DNA of 64,000 nucleotides, from positions 3,596,001-3,660,000 of the forward strand of contig NZ_OZ244111.1 of assembly GCF_965215655.1 (NCBI RefSeq). Direction: 5' to 3'. Below, piece by piece: positions 24,360 through 32,103 of this stretch (within the stretch, counting starts at the first letter, position 1; every line of letters begins with the position of its first letter). The stretch is from Nioella sp965215655 (GTDB taxonomy: Bacteria > Pseudomonadota > Alphaproteobacteria > Rhodobacterales > Rhodobacteraceae). The notes under the pieces were generated by a model that was not told where the DNA came from, did not search any database, and worked only from the letters and a program-made list of their open reading frames with translations. The translations under genes and the position numbers were made by a program.

Positions 24360-25546
24360 TCCTGTTCCTCCACCTTTGCCTTTCGGAAGGGGCCGAAAGC
24401 CGTAAGAATCTCGATATCCTCCTCCACCGCTGCGCGTTCGGCCTCCAGATAATCCTCCACTGCGTTCGAAAAGCCGGGGTCGGCGATCCAGTGCAGGGAA
24501 TGGGTCGGCACCGGCAGATAGCCGCGCGCCAGCTTATGTTCGCCCTGTGCGCCTGCCTCGACACGGGCCAGACCCCGCCCGATGGCCGCGTCGATGGCCT
24601 GATAATAGCACAGCTCGAAATGCAGGCAGGGGTGATGTTCCATGCAGCCCCAGTAGCGGCCAAAAAGCACCTCGCGCCCGATGAAGTTGAGCGCACCCGC
24701 CACAGGCATCCCGTCGCGCATCGCCAGAACCAGCAGTACGTCGTCGCGCATGGTCTCTTGCACTAGATCGAAGAACCTGCGCGTCAGATAGGGCGAGCCC
24801 CACTTGCGCGCGCCGGTATCCTGATAGAAGCGCCAGAAGGCATCCCAGTGCTCGGGCCGCAGATCATCCCCGGTCAGCGAAACGATATCCCCCCCGAACC
24901 CCTGCGCCTGCGCGCGTTCCTTGCGGATCGTCTTGCGCTTACGCGAGGAAAGCGAGCCAAGGAAATCGTCGAAACTGCCATAGCCCGCGTTTTCCCAATG
25001 GAACTGCTGCGTGGTCCGGCGCAGAAGGCCAATCCGCGCACCAGCCTCGGCCTCCTCGCCCGTGCAAAAGGTGATGTGTAGCGAGGACAGCCCGTTATCC
25101 TCGGCCACCTGCACCGCCCCCTGCACCAGCGCGGCGCGGCCCACATCGTCCCACCCCGGCCGGGTCAGAAAGCGCCGACCGGTCGCGGGCGTGAAGGGCA
25201 CCGCCATTTGCAGCTTGGGGTAGTACCGCCCGCCAGCCCGTTCATAGGCATGGGCCCAGTTGTGGTCGAAGATATACTCGCCCTGGCTGTGCCCCTTGGC
25301 GTAAAGCGGCGCAGCGGCAATCACCTGCCCCGCTGCCCGCGCCATCAGATATCGCGGCTGCCAGCCAGTTCCCGGCCCGACAGACCCGCTGTCCTCCAGC
25401 GCCTTCAGGAACCGGTGCGTGGTGAACGGGTCCAAAGGTGGGCCACCATCGGCAGCTTCAGGGCAGGCGCAGGAATCCCACTCCCCTGCCGGGATATCCG
25501 ACAGGCTGGCAAAGGCCGTGATCTCGATTGCGGTATCGCCGTCCAT
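24356..25546 (-). CDS. DUF482/GNAT-superfamily protein (COG3146, FemAB-like)
   Basis: 396 residues. Recognised by FDHNWAHAYERAGGRYYPKLQ and VPFTPATGRRFLTRPG, and by FFDLVQETMRDDVLLVLA and RYWGCMEHHPCLHFELCYYQ. The family is predicted to be an acyltransferase related to peptidoglycan interpeptide-bridge enzymes, but no activity is established to my knowledge. A 4-base overlap links it to phhB. Confidence 0.88.
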   Translation of the reverse strand: MDGDTAIEITAFASLSDIPAGEWDSCACPEAADGGPPLDPFTTHRFLKALEDSGSVGPGTGWQPRYLMARAAGQVIAAAPLYAKGHSQGEYIFDHNWAHAYERAGGRYYPKLQMAVPFTPATGRRFLTRPGWDDVGRAALVQGAVQVAEDNGLSSLHITFCTGEEAEAGARIGLLRRTTQQFHWENAGYGSFDDFLGSLSSRKRKTIRKERAQAQGFGGDIVSLTGDDLRPEHWDAFWRFYQDTGARKWGSPYLTRRFFDLVQETMRDDVLLVLAMRDGMPVAGALNFIGREVLFGRYWGCMEHHPCLHFELCYYQAIDAAIGRGLARVEAGAQGEHKLARGYLPVPTHSLHWIADPGFSNAVEDYLEAERAAVEEDIEILTAFGPFRKAKVEEQE

Positions 25547-25595
25547 GATTGCCCCGTCTGCGTCCCTTCACAAGATGGGCCTTGGCGCGAGAAGA

Positions 25596-25931
25596 TCAAT
25601 CATCCGGATCGGGGGACATCCGGATCAGGCCAAGGCACAGACCTGCCATGCTCACCAGACCAACGGCCCCGGCCAGAGGCAGGGCGCTGATACCGTCCTC
25701 CGCCATGTAAAGGCCAAGCAGGATCAACCCCGCCATATCCAGCGTCAGGGCGGTGGCTGCAGAGCTCAGCGCCGTGACAAGCGCTGCGAAGGCCAGAACC
25801 GGGATCACCAGCGCGAGGGACGGCCCATCCACAGCATTCAGGGCAACCCGCAACTCCCCCCGGAACGCCGATAGCAGCAGCACAAAGGTCAGTACCGCAA
25901 CAAGGCTGTGGGTCGTGCGCAGGATGGTCAT
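25596..25931 (-). CDS. Small integral membrane protein, function unknown
   Basis: 111 residues with about three to four hydrophobic segments: THSLVAVLTFVLLLSAF, ALVIPVLAFAALVTALSS, LDMAGLILLGLYMA and AGAVGLVSMAGLCLGL. The start overlaps the glycerophosphodiesterase stop by 4 bases. No family was recognised. Confidence 0.7.
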   Translation of the reverse strand: MTILRTTHSLVAVLTFVLLLSAFRGELRVALNAVDGPSLALVIPVLAFAALVTALSSAATALTLDMAGLILLGLYMAEDGISALPLAGAVGLVSMAGLCLGLIRMSPDPDD

Positions 25932-26680
25932 GGAAGATACCCCTCAAATGTCACATTATCTGCGATCCGCCGTGCCTCGGCCTCCGCCTCTGGCGAGCGG
26001 ATCGTCCAGCACAGAACCGGGATGCCACGCGCCTTCAGTGCGGTCACCGCCGGGTCGGACAAGTCCTTGTGATAATGGCTTATGAAAGAACAGCCTGTCG
26101 CGTCAAATCCGTCCAGGGCGCGAAACCGGTCCAGAATCGCCGGCCCCAGTGGGGTCCATTCCGGGTCGCCATAGCTGCCACTGGTCAAGCCACGCGGGAC
26201 ATCGGGGGCGGCTTTCGCCAAGGCCGCAACCGAGGCGGGGTTGAAGCTCATGACCGCCACTGGGCCCTCGTAGTCGACCAGATCGGCGGCCACGGCCCGC
26301 TCCAGCGCACCATCCACCGGCCCCATGATCCGCGACTGTTCTTTGATCTCCAGCAGGATCGGCACCCGTCCAGCCACAAGGTCCAGAACCTCGGGCAGCC
26401 GGGGAATACGGTCCTCGCTGCTGGCAAGCGTAATCCGCCCCAGATCCTCCGCGCTGCGCAGCTTCACCTGCCCGGTTTCGCCAGTGACGCGGTCCAGTTC
26501 ATAGTCGTGAAAGACCATGGCCACGCCGTCCGACGAAATCTGCAGGTCAAGCTCCAGCCCATAGCCCGCATCGAGCGCCGCCCGCACCGCGGAAAGCCCG
26601 TTTTCAGGGCGCCCCTTGGTCACGTCATGCAGCCCCCGATGCGCAATCGGCGCAGCCAGGAAGGCAGGATGCAGGCTCAT
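25928..26680 (-). CDS. Glycerophosphodiester phosphodiesterase
   Basis: 250 residues of the GDPD TIM-barrel family. The catalytic motif IAHRGLHDVTKGRPENGL, the metal-binding GLELDLQISSDG and VMVFHD-type string (here AMVFHDYELDRVTG) are all present. It releases glycerol-3-phosphate from deacylated phospholipids. No signal peptide, so cytoplasmic like UgpQ. It overlaps ridA upstream and the membrane protein gene downstream by 4 bases each. Confidence 0.93.
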   Translation of the reverse strand: MSLHPAFLAAPIAHRGLHDVTKGRPENGLSAVRAALDAGYGLELDLQISSDGVAMVFHDYELDRVTGETGQVKLRSAEDLGRITLASSEDRIPRLPEVLDLVAGRVPILLEIKEQSRIMGPVDGALERAVAADLVDYEGPVAVMSFNPASVAALAKAAPDVPRGLTSGSYGDPEWTPLGPAILDRFRALDGFDATGCSFISHYHKDLSDPAVTALKARGIPVLCWTIRSPEAEAEARRIADNVTFEGYLP

Positions 26681-27138
26681 GCGATCTGGAAGATCCCCTC
26701 GATCTCCACCGCCACGCCAAGCGGCAGGGACGCGGCGGAAACGGCGGATCGACTATGACGACCGGCATCCCCCAAGGCCTCCACAAGGAAGTCGGAGGCC
26801 CCGTTCACCACCTTGGGCTGGTCGGTGTAGTCGGCGGTGGAATTGACGAAGCCGGTCAGCTTGATCACCCGCACCAACCGGTCCAGATCGCCGCCACAGG
26901 CCGCCTTGACCTGCGCCAGCAGGCTGATCGCGCAACGCCGCGCGGCGGCCGCCCCTTCTTCGGTTGCCATGTCATCACCGACCTTGCCAGTGATCAACCC
27001 GTTCTCGTCGGTGGAAATCTGCCCCGAAACATAGACGATGTCGCCCACCACCACGAAGGGCACGTAATTGGCCGCCGGGGCCGGGGCATCGGGCAGGGTG
27101 ATCCCCATCTCGGCCAGTCTGGCCTCAAAATTGCTCAT
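26677..27138 (-). CDS. RidA family protein
   Basis: 153 residues, close to the longer (about 150-residue) RidA branch. Contains VGDIVYVSGQIS, NSTADYTDQPKVVNGASD and RSAVSAASLPLGVAVEIEG. Archetypal RidA deaminates reactive enamine/imine intermediates; in this branch the key arginine is replaced in the usual R-x-x-V context by GRHSRSAVS, so activity is uncertain. First gene of the operon; a composite repeat lies in its upstream region. Confidence 0.9.
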   Translation of the reverse strand: MSNFEARLAEMGITLPDAPAPAANYVPFVVVGDIVYVSGQISTDENGLITGKVGDDMATEEGAAAARRCAISLLAQVKAACGGDLDRLVRVIKLTGFVNSTADYTDQPKVVNGASDFLVEALGDAGRHSRSAVSAASLPLGVAVEIEGIFQIA

Positions 27139-27243
27139 CTCGCACCTCTTCGCGCTGAGTTTCCGTCGCGCCGCACCCTAGGGGTCTCCCGCAGCCCCGG
27201 CAAGCATCCGAACACGCCGCAAAGGGCCTGAATCCGACCTTCT

Positions 27244-27422
27244 CTTTCATCTTGGCTCAAATACCTCCGCCGGAGGCGTCCAGCCGCAGCCATGCCGAGC
27301 AGCCCCCGCAACAATGAACCGCCCGGTCCACGCCTCCGCGGCAGCACGCGCCGAGGAGGTCCCCGCGCAAGCGGGGGGTGACGAGGCGCGTTCGCGGGGC
27401 GACGCGCGATGCGCGGCGAAAC
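27244..27422 (-). repeat. Composite intergenic repeat, copy A
   Basis: About 179 bases. One end is CTTTCATCTTGGC, a 4-base spacer and a CCTCCGCCGGAGG palindrome (to 27277). The other end is a 23-base block (27400-27422) identical to 36903-36925 on the opposite strand, preceded by AAGCGGGGGGT. The element matches copy B (36903-37083) in order and length but is inverted. It occupies most of the gap between ridA and the secretion genes; the remaining 27139-27243 presumably holds the ridA promoter. Confidence 0.85.
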
Positions 27423-27425
27423 AGC

Positions 27426-28736
27426 TTATCCTTCGCGGAAGGCCCGGTTGAAGTAATCCGAGAGCGGACGCAGGAGGTAGGCCATTGGCGTGCGGTCCTC
27501 GGTGCGGATGAAGGCCTCGACAGGCATCCCCGGCAGCAGCGTCTCACCCTCCAGCCGCGTGGCCTCACCCTCGTTCAGCACGATCTCGGCCGCGTAGTAG
27601 CTGACGCCGGTATTCTCATCCACGAAGGCATCCGCAGACACCTGCCGCACCTGACCGAACAGTTCGGGCGTGGTGCGCGCATTGAAGGCGGGGAAACGCA
27701 GGACAACCTCCTGGCCGACGAAGACCTCGTCGACATTCGTCGGCGCGATCCGGGTCGAAATGATCAGTGGCCGGTCCTGCGGCACGAGAAAGAGAACCGG
27801 CTGTGCCGCCTGCACGACCGACCGGGCGCCGAACACGGCAAGCCCGTAGACCACCCCGTCAACCGGTGCGCGGATCTCCGTTTGTGCCAGTTGCCGGCTC
27901 AGGGCACGGGCCCGCTCGGCCAGTTCCGCCTGCTCCACCCGCACTTCGCGCAGTTGCGCGATGGCCTCCTCCCGGCGTTCGGTTTCCAGCTGCAGGATCT
28001 GCAGATCGATCTCCGTGATCCGGCCCGCCGCTTCCGCTGCGCTGGCCTCCAGCTCCCCGATCGTGCCAAGCAGGCGCGCGCTTTCCCGCCGCAAGGCCAA
28101 CCCGCGAGAGGCCTCGGCCAGCCCCCGGTCGATCAGGTCCTGCACGCTGACCAGTTCCAGCTCTACCAGCTCGCGCTGATCGGTCAGGGCGGCCCTCTGG
28201 GCCGCGATGCCGTCCAGCTGCGCACCGATCTGCTCGGCGCGCCGGTTCAGCTGGTCGGTAGACTGGGTCAGGGTTGCAACGCGCGCGGCAAAGAGGTTGC
28301 GCTGGCCCTCCAGAAGCTCCGCCAGATCCGCATTTTCGGCGGCGGCCTCCAGCAGGTCGGGCGGAAAGGCGATCTCGGTCGCGAGATCGCGCTCCGCCTC
28401 CAGCCGGGCCTGCCGGGCACGCCATTCGTTCAGTTGCGCATTGGCCACGGACAGGCCCGATTGCAGATCGGACGGATCGAGGCGCAACAACACATCGCCT
28501 TCCGCCACGCGCTGCCCCTCGATCACGTCGAGCGTCAGAACCACGCCGCCGTCGGGATGCTGCACCGCCTGCCGGTTTCGATCGACCTCGATCTGGCCCG
28601 AGGCAACGACAGCCCCCGCGATATTCGACAGGGCCGCCCAGGCCCCGAAGCCACCGACCAGGGCGATAAGCGCCAGCATACCCAAGGCGATCGGCCCCCG
28701 GACGGACCATGCTTTGCTTGCAGTATCGTCGGACAT
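27426..28736 (-). CDS. Type I secretion membrane fusion protein (HlyD/PrtE family)
   Basis: 436 residues from ATG 28736. A short cytoplasmic N-terminus and one membrane helix (about 16-36) are followed by a biotinyl-lipoyl-like segment. A long coiled-coil hairpin rich in Glu, Arg and Ala comes next, then IRAPVDGVVYGLAVFG and a beta-barrel domain. The C-terminus GMPVEAFIRTEDRTPMAYLLRPLSD matches the PrtE/RsaE group. It bridges the inner-membrane ABC protein to an outer-membrane channel. The start overlaps the ABC gene's stop (TGATG). No TolC-type gene or secreted repeat protein lies in the window. Confidence 0.93.
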   Translation of the reverse strand: MSDDTASKAWSVRGPIALGMLALIALVGGFGAWAALSNIAGAVVASGQIEVDRNRQAVQHPDGGVVLTLDVIEGQRVAEGDVLLRLDPSDLQSGLSVANAQLNEWRARQARLEAERDLATEIAFPPDLLEAAAENADLAELLEGQRNLFAARVATLTQSTDQLNRRAEQIGAQLDGIAAQRAALTDQRELVELELVSVQDLIDRGLAEASRGLALRRESARLLGTIGELEASAAEAAGRITEIDLQILQLETERREEAIAQLREVRVEQAELAERARALSRQLAQTEIRAPVDGVVYGLAVFGARSVVQAAQPVLFLVPQDRPLIISTRIAPTNVDEVFVGQEVVLRFPAFNARTTPELFGQVRQVSADAFVDENTGVSYYAAEIVLNEGEATRLEGETLLPGMPVEAFIRTEDRTPMAYLLRPLSDYFNRAFREG

Positions 28737-30484
28737 CAGCTGATCCCCCCCTGCACTACCGGCATTTTCGCAGCCCCGAGCACCTGATCGGCGTTGCGCA
28801 GCACCTTCTGAAGGATCTCGTCGCGCGGACCGAAGGCCCGTGCGCCGCCATTGTCCAGAACCAGCAACATGTCGCATTCGCGGATGGCGGCCGGGCGGTG
28901 CGCCATGATCAGTACGCCGTTTCCTGCAGCCTTCATCGCCTTGATCGCCCGGTTCAGCGCCTCTGCCCCGTCATTGTCGAGGTTGGAGTTGGGTTCATCC
29001 AGCACCATCAGCACCGGGTCGCCATACAGCGCCCGCGCGAGACCGATCCGCTGGATCTGCCCGCCCGACAACCGGTTGGCACCGCTGATCATCCGCGTGT
29101 CATAGCCTTCGCTCTGGCGTCGGATCAGCGCATCGGCATCCGCGCGCCTGGCCGCCTCCACCACCTTGGCTGGATCCGGCTCCGCCTCAAGCCTTGCGAT
29201 GTTTTCCGCCAGCGTGCCGTCAAACAGCGTCACCGTTTGCGGCAGGTAGCCGATCAGCTGGCCGAGCGTGTCGGGGTCGTACTGGTCCAGCGTCGCGCCA
29301 TCCAGGCGGATCTGTCCGCCCGCCGGTTTCCAGACACCGGTCAGGGCCTTTGCGAGCGTTGATTTTCCTGCCCCCGAAGGCCCGATGATCCCGACGGCCT
29401 GCCCCGGCTCCACCTTGAAGGTCACGCCTCGCAGCGTCGCCTGCGCATGCCCCGGCGGCACGACCGAAAGCTGGTTGACTTCAAGCAGGGCCTTGGGCCG
29501 CGGCAGCGGCAGGCGCACGGGGTCCGGCCGTTCCTCGGTCAGCAATTCCTGTAGGCGCTGACGCCCCTCGCGGGCGCGGGCGATGACCTGCCATTGGCCA
29601 ATGACCAGTTCAATCGGGGCCAAGGCCCGGCCCATCAGGATCGATCCCGCAATCATCGCCCCAGCGGTCAGTTCCTCCTGCAGCACCAGATAGGCCCCAA
29701 GCCCCAGCATGGCTGATTGCAGGAACAGGCGCAGGGTCTTGGTCAGAGTGGCAAAGCCGCCCACCTTGTCAGAGGCAGACATCCCTTGCCCAAGCGCCTG
29801 TTCACGCACAATCTTCCAGCGCGCCAATGCCCGCCCCTGCATGCCAAGGCTGCGCACAAGCTCCGACTCGGTCTGCAACTGCCCGGCCATCCGGTCCGCC
29901 ATCAGCGACGCCCCTCCGGCCTGGCTGAGGGGCCCCGATGACCGCGCCTTGTTGAGAAGCGTGATCAGCACAAGCGTCGCCCCACCCGCCAGGGCCAGCC
30001 AGCCAAGCCACGGGTGAAACACGAAAATCGCAAGCACGAAAAGCGGCGTCCATGGCATGTCGAACACTGCGAGGAACACGGGCGAGGACAAGAACCGCTG
30101 GATCGCCTCCAGATCCGTCAGGCCGGTATGCTGCTGCCCTGTGCGCCCGGCCCGAGCCAGCGTGGCCCTGAACACGCGTTCATCCAGCCGATCCTGCAAC
30201 CGCGCGCCAACGCGCGCCGCGACCCGGCCACGGGCGTAGTCGAGAATACCCATGATCAGGAACAGGAACGTCACCAGAATGGACAGCGCCAGCAGGGTTT
30301 CCTCCGACCGGCTGCCAAGGACACGGTCATAGACCTGCAGCATGTAAAGCGGGCCGGTCAGCATCAGCACATTGGTAAACATGCTGAACAGGAAGACCGC
30401 CCCTATCAGCCGCCCATTGCCGCCACTGGCAAGCCGCAGCTCATCCGCGGAGGCGTTTCGGCTGGATTGTGCCTGTCTCGTCAT
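28736..30484 (-). CDS. Type I secretion ABC transporter/ATPase (PrtD family)
   Basis: 582 residues. The membrane domain (about residues 20-300) starts VFLFSMFTNVLMLTGPLYMLQ with LQVYDRVLGS, which is typical of PrtD/RsaD exporters. The ATPase domain has Walker A GPSGAGKST, signature LSGGQIQRIGLARAL and Walker B VLMVLDEPNSNLD. It drives one-step secretion of proteins with C-terminal signals. No peptidase-C39 domain is present, so it does not cleave its substrate. The pair looks like a complete inner-membrane unit needing a TolC from elsewhere. Confidence 0.94.
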   Translation of the reverse strand: MTRQAQSSRNASADELRLASGGNGRLIGAVFLFSMFTNVLMLTGPLYMLQVYDRVLGSRSEETLLALSILVTFLFLIMGILDYARGRVAARVGARLQDRLDERVFRATLARAGRTGQQHTGLTDLEAIQRFLSSPVFLAVFDMPWTPLFVLAIFVFHPWLGWLALAGGATLVLITLLNKARSSGPLSQAGGASLMADRMAGQLQTESELVRSLGMQGRALARWKIVREQALGQGMSASDKVGGFATLTKTLRLFLQSAMLGLGAYLVLQEELTAGAMIAGSILMGRALAPIELVIGQWQVIARAREGRQRLQELLTEERPDPVRLPLPRPKALLEVNQLSVVPPGHAQATLRGVTFKVEPGQAVGIIGPSGAGKSTLAKALTGVWKPAGGQIRLDGATLDQYDPDTLGQLIGYLPQTVTLFDGTLAENIARLEAEPDPAKVVEAARRADADALIRRQSEGYDTRMISGANRLSGGQIQRIGLARALYGDPVLMVLDEPNSNLDNDGAEALNRAIKAMKAAGNGVLIMAHRPAAIRECDMLLVLDNGGARAFGPRDEILQKVLRNADQVLGAAKMPVVQGGIS

Positions 30485-30637
30485 CTTGGTGTCTGCCTCG
30501 CTGGTGAATCCGCTTTTCCGGTTCCACTAATTGTTGACTGCCTTGCCACATAATCCATCAAAAACGGGAAATCTGCCATTGCCCTCTGGCCCCCACCTTT
30601 GATTTGAGGTGAGAGACCTTATTATCATGTATAGCCT

Positions 30638-31456
30638 ATGAAAGCCTTGACGAGAATCCCATTGACCGCTGCCGCACCCACATACCGAATTCGTGCTGCC
30701 CTGTGTGCAGTACCGCTGCTCGCCATGATGGCCTGCGGGCCAGCGGTGCTGCCCGGCGCATCTGAAATCAACGACCCGACCGAGGCGTCGAATCGGGCGA
30801 TGCACGACCTGAACGTTGCGGTCGACCGGGCCGTGCTGCGCCCCGTGGCGCTAGGCTATGGCACCGCCGTCCCGGAACCGGTGCGCACCGGACTTGGCAA
30901 TTTCTCGTCCAATCTCAATCAGCCGCTCTATGTCGTGAACGACATCCTGCAACTGCGTCTGGACGATGCCCTTCGCAACACGTTCCGCTTCCTGATGAAC
31001 AGCACCTTCGGCCTCGGCGGCCTGCTGGACCCGGCGTCGGAAGGTGGGCTTTACGCGGAAGAAACCGATTTCGGTGAAACCCTGCATGTCTGGGGCGTGT
31101 CGGAAGGGGCTTATGTGGTGCTGCCGCTGCTTGGCCCCTCGACCAGCCGCGACACCGCCGGGCTGATCGTTGACACGGTCATGAACCCCACGCGCCTGGC
31201 CTTTAGCCCGCCGGAAAGCGACTATATCACCGGGGCCAATGTGGCGGACGCTCTGAACACCCGCCATGAACTTGGGGATGAAATCGACCGGCTCTATTAC
31301 GAAAGTGCCGATGGCTATGCGCAGGCGCGGCTGATCTACCTGCAAAACCGCCGCTACGAATTGCGAGGCAATCAGCCGACGGATTACGCTGACCCGTATG
31401 CAGATCCCTATGACGATTCCTATTTTGACCCTTACGAGGACCCATATGCCCAGTAA
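30638..31456 (+). CDS. mlaA: MlaA (VacJ) outer-membrane lipoprotein
   Basis: 272 residues. A signal peptide ends in the lipobox LLAMMACG with lipidated Cys33. The MlaA core follows: NDPTEASNRAMHDLN, NFSSNLNQPLYVVNDILQ, RFLMNSTFGLGGLLDPAS and GETLHVWGVSEGAYVVLPLLGPST. MlaA removes mislocalised phospholipids from the outer leaflet and passes them to MlaC. The C-terminus has an unusual acidic tyrosine-rich tail with four DPY units. Its last codons overlap mlaC by 11 bases. The other Mla genes (mlaFED) are not here. Confidence 0.95.
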   Translation: MKALTRIPLTAAAPTYRIRAALCAVPLLAMMACGPAVLPGASEINDPTEASNRAMHDLNVAVDRAVLRPVALGYGTAVPEPVRTGLGNFSSNLNQPLYVVNDILQLRLDDALRNTFRFLMNSTFGLGGLLDPASEGGLYAEETDFGETLHVWGVSEGAYVVLPLLGPSTSRDTAGLIVDTVMNPTRLAFSPPESDYITGANVADALNTRHELGDEIDRLYYESADGYAQARLIYLQNRRYELRGNQPTDYADPYADPYDDSYFDPYEDPYAQ

Positions 31457-32057
31457 GTTCAGCCTCTCCCGGCGGGCCTTCCTTGGACTGACCGGCGCCA
31501 GCGCCGCCGCCTTTGCCCTGCCCGGACGTGCCTGGGCGCTGACCGTCGGGGCCGCTCAGACGCTGGTAGAGCGCTTGGTAAGCGACCTGTACGACGCCAT
31601 CAATTCCGGCGGCAGCGAAGCGCGCATGTTCAGCGATTTCGAGGGCCTGCTGGACCGCTATGCAGATATGCCGATCATCGCGCAATCGGTTCTTGGCGTC
31701 GATTGGCGGCGCGCTTCAACGGCACAACGCAACGCATTCGTGGACGCCTTCAGCGGATATATCTCGCGAAAATATGGCAGCCGCTTCCGAGAGTTGATCG
31801 GCGGACAGATCGAAGTGACGGGCGCGCGTGCGATCCGCAATTTCTTCGAGGTGACATCGGTCGCGCGCCTGCGCGGCGAAGCGCCCTTCGACGTGATCTG
31901 GCTGGTCTCGGATGGCTCCGGCCAGGCGCGCGTGTTCAACCTGATCATCGAGGGCATCAACCTGCGCACCACCGAAGCGGAAGAGGTCGGCGCGATGCTG
32001 GACCGAAACCGCGGCGACCTTGACGCGATGATCGCCGATCTGCGCAACGCGAGCTGA
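31446..32057 (+). CDS. mlaC: MlaC/Ttg2D-family phospholipid-binding protein
   Basis: 203 residues from ATG 31446. The N-terminus SRRAFLGLTGASAAAFALP looks like a twin-arginine (Tat) signal ending AWA. The mature domain has the MlaC pattern: SDFEGLLDRYADMPIIAQSVLG and FVDAFSGYISRKYGSRFREL. It shuttles phospholipid through the periplasm between MlaA and the inner-membrane MlaFEDB complex. Translation is coupled to mlaA by an 11-base overlap. Confidence 0.92.
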   Translation: MPSKFSLSRRAFLGLTGASAAAFALPGRAWALTVGAAQTLVERLVSDLYDAINSGGSEARMFSDFEGLLDRYADMPIIAQSVLGVDWRRASTAQRNAFVDAFSGYISRKYGSRFRELIGGQIEVTGARAIRNFFEVTSVARLRGEAPFDVIWLVSDGSGQARVFNLIIEGINLRTTEAEEVGAMLDRNRGDLDAMIADLRNAS

Positions 32058-32066
32058 TCGAAAGCC

Positions 32067-32092
32067 GGGGCTGCCGTTTGGGCGGCAACCCC
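32067..32092. terminator. Weak hairpin between mlaC and the PBP gene
   Basis: GGGGCTGCCG pairs with CGGCAACCCC around TTTGGG with one mismatch. It lies between two convergent genes. No T-run follows on either strand, so it may be a partly Rho-dependent terminator. Confidence 0.45.
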
Positions 32093-32103
32093 GTTCAGGT
32101 CGG

